From: Hyphomicrobiales bacterium
Lineage (GTDB): Bacteria; Pseudomonadota; Alphaproteobacteria; Rhizobiales; S144-23
DNA: 10,595 nucleotides
NCBI GenBank assembly: GCA_015494375.1
Contig: WGBL01000321.1
Span: 1-10,595, forward strand
Direction: 5' to 3'
Part shown: positions 7,768-10,595 of the stretch, piece by piece
Layout: the number at the start of each line of letters is the position of its first letter
How positions within the stretch are numbered: the stretch's first letter is position 1
Program-made: the position numbers and the translations under genes
Notes under the pieces: model-generated
Seen by the model: only the letters and a program-made list of their open reading frames with translations
Told to the model about the DNA's origin: nothing
The model's database searches: none

Positions 7768-7785
7768 TATCAGATGATGCTGATA
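7768..7785. repeat. TATCAG hairpin in an AT-rich patch
   Basis: TATCAG-ATGATG-CTGATA is a perfect 6-bp stem with a 6-base loop, followed by TTTGTGTC. It sits in one of the few AT-rich patches of the divergent gap and may mark a promoter or regulator site. The stem is too weak and the T-run too short for a confident terminator. Confidence 0.35.
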
Positions 7786-7989
7786 TTTGTGTCACATTAA
7801 TGCAACGGGAAGGGAGGAATCGTTCGGTGATGGCCCTGGCGTCATCAACCTGGTCGTGGGGGGCGGCATTGCCCGCTCTCTTTATTGTTTTTTTCTTGGG
7901 TTTCTCGGGTCCACCTCCACCCCCCTGCCAGCCGCCAGGTGCCCGACGAGTGGGAGGCGGTTGCGGCCGCGCAACATTGTCGCCCAGAA

Positions 7990-8021
7990 GAAATGCGGCC
8001 AACATGAAATGCGGCCAACAT
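7990..8021. repeat. Perfect 16-bp tandem duplication
   Basis: GAAATGCGGCCAACAT is present twice, end to end and without a mismatch (7990-8005 and 8006-8021). The absence of divergence suggests a recent slippage or a length-variable locus. It is 196 bp upstream of the ChaN-type start, on its promoter side. Confidence 0.85.
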
Positions 8022-8216
8022 ATGGACCATGATGATGGACCTTTCGCCATTCTCGAACCCGTCAAGCAGCCTGGGAACCTTCGTCCAGGCCTCGAATCGC
8101 CGGTTTTGGTTGTGGTGGTCACGCCAGGCCTCGCAAAACTGGTTGACCGGTCGATGATAAGGTGATTGGGGTGCGGGAGCCATTGCGCGAGCCATGGTAT
8201 GCCGGAGCCAATGTCA

Positions 8217-9422
8217 ATGCCGAAGCCAACTCCGACACTGTCCCAAGCCCCCTCGGGGTGGCGCCAGAGGCGGCGCGCATGGCGCCGCTTGTGGCAATGC
8301 GCGGCGGGCCTTATCGTTGGCCTCTCGGTTCTTGCGGGCGCCAAGGATCTTGCGGGCGCCATGGAGATGCCAATGTCACGCGCGGCTGGCGAGAATGGCA
8401 ATGACAAGGGCAACGGCGCCATGAACGGCAACAACGACGCCCTTCCTGATGGCGTGGCGCCGCTCATCTGGGAAGCGCGGGACGCGCGCGCCATAACGCC
8501 TGGCGAGCTGCTGGCCGCTCTCGAGGCCGCGCAGTTCATCCTTATCGGCGAGGTGCACGACAATCCGCTCCATCACCGGATCCAGGCCTGGATCGTCCGC
8601 GCCCTGGCGCGCAAACGCAAACCCGCCGTTGTCTTTGAGATGATCGGCGTCGATCAGACCGAGGCGCTTGCGCGCTACCTCTCGCGACCCGATGCGCGTG
8701 CGGCAGGGCTCGGCCCCGCCCTCGACTGGGAGAAGCGCGGCTGGCCCGCCTGGTCGATCTACCAGCCCATTGCCGAGGCGGCGTTGGCCTCCGGCCTTGC
8801 CATCAGGGCGGGCGATGCGCCCCGGGAGCAAATCCGCGCCGTGGGCCGTGAGGGCCTTGGCACCCTCGATGAGGCGCAGCGCGAGCGCCTCGGCCTGGGG
8901 GCGCCGCTCAATGAGGCGCTTTCACGCGCCCTCGAGCAGGAGCTCATCGAAGGCCATTGCAACCTCCTGCCGGCGGCCGCCATCAAGCCCATGATGGGCG
9001 TTCAGCGTTTCCGCGACGCAAGCCTCGCCGACAGCCTGATCAGCGCCGCACGCGAGGCCGGCGGGGGCGCGGCCATCCTGATTACCGGCAACGGCCATGC
9101 CCGCAGCGACTTCGGTGTCGCCTGGTATTTGCGCCGTCGCGCGCCGGGGGCGCGCATTGTCACGGTCTTGGCCATCGAGGCCGATGAGGTGGCCGACAAT
9201 GGCGCCGCCGCCGTGCCGCGCCCCGAGAGCGGCGACTTCGTTCGCTTGGCTGCCAAGGCGCCCAAGGGGCCGGACGGCAGGCCCGCGGCCGATTACCTCT
9301 GGTTTACCAAGCCCTGGCCGCGCGAGGACCCTTGCGAGCAATTGCGCAAGCGCTTCGGCAAGGGCATGGGCGGCGGATCGGAGGCCGGAAGCCGGAAGTC
9401 AGACCCCAAAAGCCGGGAGTGA
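8217..9422 (+). CDS. ChaN-like (DUF399/Tiki superfamily) envelope protein
   Basis: A member of the ChaN family, some of which bind haem and are iron-regulated lipoproteins. The EreA/ChaN/Tiki/TraB fold is visible from its motifs: FILIGEVHDNPLHH at 107-120, VFEMI at 139-143, AIRAGDAPR at 195-203, QRFRDASLADSLI at 263-275 and LITGNGHARSDFGVAWYL at 288-305. The N-terminus has an Arg-rich stretch (WRQRRRAWRRLW, 15-26) then a hydrophobic segment (about 27-41), so it is exported or membrane-anchored. CAAG at 28-31 could be taken for a lipobox but lacks the preceding LxG/A pattern. I start at ATG 8217 because GGAG lies 9 bases upstream (8204-8207), giving 401 residues. ATG 8211 and ATG 8199 are in frame but badly spaced; a TTG start at 8166 is unlikely. 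The last 14 codons and the stop are made of a degenerate heptamer repeat, so the SEAGSRKSDPKSRE tail is probably not functional. Confidence 0.82.
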   Translation: MPKPTPTLSQAPSGWRQRRRAWRRLWQCAAGLIVGLSVLAGAKDLAGAMEMPMSRAAGENGNDKGNGAMNGNNDALPDGVAPLIWEARDARAITPGELLAALEAAQFILIGEVHDNPLHHRIQAWIVRALARKRKPAVVFEMIGVDQTEALARYLSRPDARAAGLGPALDWEKRGWPAWSIYQPIAEAALASGLAIRAGDAPREQIRAVGREGLGTLDEAQRERLGLGAPLNEALSRALEQELIEGHCNLLPAAAIKPMMGVQRFRDASLADSLISAAREAGGGAAILITGNGHARSDFGVAWYLRRRAPGARIVTVLAIEADEVADNGAAAVPRPESGDFVRLAAKAPKGPDGRPAADYLWFTKPWPREDPCEQLRKRFGKGMGGGSEAGSRKSDPKSRE

Positions 9423-9429
9423 GAAGTGG
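9381..9429. repeat. Degenerate heptamer array forming the 3' end of the ChaN-type gene
   Basis: Seven consecutive 7-bp units on the pattern GAAGCCG: GAGGCCG, GAAGCCG, GAAGTCA, GACCCCA, AAAGCCG, GGAGTGA, GAAGTGG. The TGA stop at 9420-9422 is the end of unit six. A second, better preserved array of the same unit lies at 10095-10136. Unlike the coding DNA before it, the sequence follows a 7-base rather than a 3-base rhythm. Confidence 0.75.
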
Positions 9430-9529
9430 CGCACAGCGGTATGGTCTCCTCCGCCGATCGGGCTTTTCAAACCTGTCCGGAACGCTTGTGCAAGGCTTTC
9501 GATAAGCCGCCAGCACTGGCATGATCATT

Positions 9530-9556
9530 CTGGTCGGAGTTTCCGACCCCGACCAG
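9530..9556. terminator. Nested inverted repeats after the ChaN-type gene, possible terminator
   Basis: CTGGTCGG (9530-9537) pairs perfectly with CCGACCAG (9549-9556). Its inner six bases, GGTCGG, also pair with CCGACC at 9543-9548 around the loop AGTTT. The two hairpins exclude each other. TTTTCTC follows at 9563-9569, a few bases after the outer stem, so weak intrinsic termination of the ChaN-type transcript (stop at 9422) is possible. Confidence 0.4.
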
Positions 9557-9620
9557 CAGCGGTTTTCTCAAAGCTTTATTCTGCATTCACTCTTGGCTGC
9601 GCTGACGATACCTCTCGGCG

Positions 9621-9640
9621 CGTAATGTTATAACATTACG
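9621..9640. promoter_or_regulatory. Zur-like operator, copy 1 (perfect 20-bp palindrome)
   Basis: CGTAATGTTATAACATTACG is a perfect 20-bp palindrome. The inner 18 bases differ by little from the operator described for the zinc-sensing FUR-family repressor Zur in alphaproteobacteria (of the form GTAATGTNATAACATTAC). It contains TGTTATAAC, an extended -10-like TGnTATAAC, so a bound repressor would cover a promoter. CTGAC lies at 9602-9606, 19 bp before its first base. A CGCT...AGCG hairpin follows at 9644-9658. Palindrome seen; Zur assignment from family knowledge. Confidence 0.7.
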
Positions 9641-9799
9641 AGACGCTTGTAATTAGCGGTCATCCCTTGACCGGCAGCCGATAGATTGACAGCAGGCGGT
9701 TGGCCGCAGTGGCGCTTTGTGAGCGGCCGCAACCGGACCGGCTCCTCAAAAAACATATCCCCCACCCGTTTTGATCTCGACTGACAAGTTTGCGCCGGC

Positions 9800-9819
9800 T
9801 GTTATGTTAGAACATTACG
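9800..9819. promoter_or_regulatory. Zur-like operator, copy 2
   Basis: TGTTATGTTAGAACATTACG matches copy 1 at 17 of 20 positions; the right half is intact apart from its first base. CTGACAAG starts at 9781, again exactly 19 bp upstream, and a CGCT...AGCG hairpin follows at 9823-9836 as after copy 1. The start-to-start distance from copy 1 is 179 bp. Confidence 0.55.
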
Positions 9820-9876
9820 CAACGCTGGAAGTAGCGAGAGGTGGAAAGAGAAGGAACGCAATCAGTTAAGGGATCC

Positions 9877-9918
9877 TGCTGGAACCTCCTCCGCCCCGAC
9901 ACGCGCCCGGCGGCTGGC
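9877..9918. repeat. GC-rich 42-bp direct repeat, copy 1
   Basis: Matches 10047-10088 with 7 differences in 42 bp; the last 31 bp (9888-9918) differ at only two positions. It contains CCGCC/GGCGG arms (9892-9896, 9909-9913) that could form a hairpin in both copies. It lies 77 bp after the start of operator copy 2, as copy 2 of this repeat lies 69 bp after the start of operator copy 3, so operator and GC-rich box seem to have been duplicated together. Confidence 0.75.
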
Positions 9919-9977
9919 GAGGCCTTGCTGGCGCCAAGAGGGAAGTAAAGTTTGCTTGCCCAGTTGATTCAACGAAC

Positions 9978-9997
9978 TGAAATGTTATAACATTACG
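9978..9997. promoter_or_regulatory. Zur-like operator, copy 3
   Basis: TGAAATGTTATAACATTACG has 18 of 20 bases of copy 1 and a perfect 14-bp palindromic core, AATGTTATAACATT at 9981-9994. It lies 178 bp after copy 2. The CTGAC box is absent at the expected position. CACTC/GAGTG (10000-10004, 10020-10024) could form a hairpin just downstream. Confidence 0.65.
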
Positions 9998-10046
9998 TTC
10001 ACTCAAGGAAATCGAAGACGAGTGAGTGCAACCGCGCGCGTGAAAA

Positions 10047-10088
10047 TACTGGGAGGACCTCCGCCCCGTCACGCGCCCGGCGGCTAGC
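10047..10088. repeat. GC-rich 42-bp direct repeat, copy 2
   Basis: Second copy of the box at 9877-9918, 170 bp downstream. The conserved CCGCC/GGCGG arms are kept. GGAGGACCTCC at its left side makes an extra small palindrome that copy 1 lacks. It runs almost directly into the heptamer array. Confidence 0.75.
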
Positions 10089-10094
10089 AGCTCA

Positions 10095-10136
10095 GAAGCC
10101 GGAAGCCGGAAGCCAGAAACCAGAAACCTGAAACCA
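10095..10136. repeat. Heptamer array GAARCCN, six units
   Basis: Six contiguous 7-bp units: GAAGCCG twice, GAAGCCA, GAAACCA, GAAACCT, GAAACCA, then a partial GAAT. The gradual drift from GAAGCCG to GAAACCA along the array suggests stepwise slippage. It is the same unit as in the array at 9381-9429. Degenerate heptamer arrays are known from several bacterial genomes and have no agreed function. Confidence 0.85.
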
Positions 10137-10157
10137 GAATGAGGCGCGGCGGTGTCG

Positions 10158-10225
10158 TCCCCGAAATCCCGCGGCCGCAAGGGGTGCCATCTCGCACCGT
10201 CTTGCCTCCGCGGGATTATCGGGGA
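10158..10225. repeat. Long nested hairpin, possible structured RNA or palindromic element
   Basis: The outer arms TCCCCGAAATCCCGCGG (10158-10174) and CCGCGGGATTATCGGGGA (10208-10225) pair over 17 bp with one bulged A at 10218. Inside, after a 2x2 mismatch, GCAAG (10177-10181) pairs with CTTGC (10201-10205). GGTGC (10183-10187) then pairs with GCACC (10194-10198) around a 6-base loop. About 27 base pairs in 68 nt is far beyond the other inverted repeats here. The right outer arm can instead form CGGGG...CCCCG (10220-10224, 10233-10237). No T-run follows. It could be a REP-like or transposon-derived palindrome, or a folded transcript. Confidence 0.6.
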
Positions 10226-10269
10226 GGCATAGCCCCGAACGTCAGCACCGTCATCTGTGAGCGCGCCAA

Positions 10270-10301
10270 TCTTGTGTTGGTGTGGCCACTTGCAGCCGGC
10301 G
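10270..10301. repeat. Diverged 32-bp direct repeat, copy A
   Basis: Aligns without gaps to 10532-10563 with 25 of 32 identical positions, including TTGTGTTG and GTGGCC. An older duplication than the 42-bp box. Nothing suggests a gene. Confidence 0.45.
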
Positions 10302-10485
10302 GCCACTCATTCCCCAAAATACAGCCTGCACTTGCCTCTTCATTTGTGGCCGGCCCCTCAGAGAATATATATCCTGTGCCCATTTATCCAGGGATCTTCA
10401 ACACGCGCCCTGCACCCGCCTTTCCACCTAGTTATCAAGCACACTCTGCCGCCCTTCATAGCTTTGCTGACAAGGCCTCGCTTTG

Positions 10486-10505
10486 TGTAATGTTATACTA
10501 TTTCG
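10486..10505. promoter_or_regulatory. Zur-like operator, copy 4 (degenerate)
   Basis: TGTAATGTTATACTATTTCG keeps the left half of copy 1 except for its first base, while the right half has three changes. It contains TGTTATACT, an extended -10-like TGnTATACT. CTGACAAG lies at 10467-10474, exactly 19 bp upstream, as for copy 2. It is 90 bp from the right edge, a fitting distance for controlling a gene just outside the window. Confidence 0.5.
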
Positions 10506-10526
10506 ATCCTGGATGGCTTGGCAGCA

Positions 10527-10577
10527 CAGATTTTTGTGTTGACGTGGCCCCTTGTAGCAGACGTGATCGAAAATCTG
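10527..10577. repeat. 8-bp inverted repeat near right edge, with repeat copy B
   Basis: CAGATTTT (10527-10534) and AAAATCTG (10570-10577) are perfect inverted arms around 35 bases. Copy B of the diverged 32-bp repeat (10532-10563) lies largely between them. It could be part of a leader structure for a downstream gene; the window ends too soon to tell. Confidence 0.4.
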
Positions 10578-10595
10578 CCCTGTGCTCTTTAATGC

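Larger units (their letters stand above)
7396..8216. other. Divergent intergenic gap rich in short repeats
   Basis: About 820 bp between two divergent genes. Open frames crossing it (up to 121 codons on the plus strand from 7800; a long minus-strand frame overlapping the FadL-type gene) show low-complexity Pro/Gly/Arg text, no known family and no ribosome site, so I call no gene. It holds an 11-bp spaced repeat near 7447-7491, a 13-bp spaced repeat at 7675-7698, CCGGAG/CTCCGG at 7732-7758, an AT-rich hairpin at 7768-7785, a T-rich tract near 7880-7898, and a perfect 16-bp tandem duplication at 7990-8021. Promoters for both flanking genes should be here. Confidence 0.5.
9423..10595. other. Long gene-free region with operator-like palindromes and repeats
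   Basis: About 1.17 kb to the right edge with no credible gene on either strand. The longest frames (146 codons minus, 77 codons plus) read through the heptamer and GC-rich repeats and have no family or ribosome site. Contents in order: nested hairpin 9530-9556; palindromes at 9621, 9800, 9978 and 10486; a 42-bp GC-rich repeat at 9877 and 10047; a heptamer array at 10095; a 68-nt nested hairpin at 10158; a diverged 32-bp repeat at 10270 and 10532. TTGTGG (10344-10349) and TATATA (10366-10371), 16 bp apart, are a weak promoter candidate. The gene that these elements serve is probably beyond 10595. Confidence 0.6.

Noticed and set aside
7800..8165. Possible 121-codon plus-strand protein with one hydrophobic segment
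   Set aside because: No ribosome site, a Pro/Gly run after the hydrophobic stretch, and the exact 16-bp tandem repeat runs through it out of codon phase.
7085..8563. Minus-strand frame of 492 codons spanning the divergent gap
   Set aside because: It overlaps both the FadL-type gene and the ChaN-type gene in other frames, is low complexity in its N-terminal half, and matches no family I recognise.
9841..9948. 36-codon GTG frame between operators 2 and 3
   Set aside because: The GAGAG lies with no spacing before the GTG, and much of the frame is the GC-rich repeat. The copy-2 repeat can be read in the same frame, but that frame has no usable start.
9381..10136. CRISPR array
   Set aside because: Repeats are 7-bp contiguous units or pairs of 32-42 bp with diverged copies; there is no series of identical repeats with even unique spacers and no cas gene.
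10158..10237. Integron attC site
   Set aside because: The folded shape is suggestive, but the conserved outer GTTRRRY/RYYYAAC cores are absent and there is no integrase or cassette gene in view.
9866..10306. 146-codon minus-strand frame in the right-hand region
   Set aside because: It reads through the GC-rich box, the heptamer array and the long hairpin; the repetitive protein text is a by-product of these repeats.

Overview
This window looks like chromosomal DNA of a GC-rich alphaproteobacterium, probably Hyphomicrobiales-like. The signs are an alphaproteobacterial-type phosphoserine aminotransferase next to a long (529-residue) 3-phosphoglycerate dehydrogenase, an AroQ-type chorismate mutase, a FadL-type outer-membrane protein, strong GC bias at third codon positions, and 18-20 bp palindromes that resemble the Zur operator known from alphaproteobacteria. 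I cannot assign a genus.

Layout, left to right. (1) 1-2720: serine biosynthesis. A serC open at the left edge is followed in the same direction by serA; together they encode the first two steps of the phosphorylated serine pathway. (2) 3024-4781: a secreted DUF4140/DUF4139 (MuiA-like) protein with a clear Shine-Dalgarno and signal peptide. (3) 5303-5629: a small AroQ-fold chorismate mutase. (4) 5983-7395, minus strand: an OmpP1/FadL-family outer-membrane transporter, convergent with the chorismate mutase. (5) 8217-9422: a ChaN/Tiki-superfamily protein with a membrane-targeting N-terminus, divergent from the FadL gene. (6) 9423-10595: about 1.2 kb with no credible gene but dense in repeats.

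The genes do not form one system. serC-serA is a metabolic unit. The DUF4139, FadL-type and ChaN-type proteins are all predicted to be exported or envelope proteins, each apparently transcribed separately across gaps of 300-800 bp. These gaps carry short tandem repeats (8-mer, 11-mer, 13-mer, 16-mer) and inverted repeats rather than genes.

The right end deserves most attention. Four copies of a palindrome, the first a perfect 20-mer (CGTAATGTTATAACATTACG), lie at 9621, 9800, 9978 and 10486. The first three are spaced 179 and 178 bp apart, and three of the four carry CTGAC exactly 19 bp upstream. The palindrome is very close to the alphaproteobacterial Zur (zinc-responsive FUR-family) operator. 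Interleaved with it are a 42-bp GC-rich direct repeat, a degenerate heptamer array that also forms the 3' end of the ChaN-type gene, a 68-nt nested hairpin, and a diverged 32-bp direct repeat. I read the block as a multi-operator zinc-responsive control region, perhaps for a gene beyond the right edge, grown by local duplication. The function is inference.
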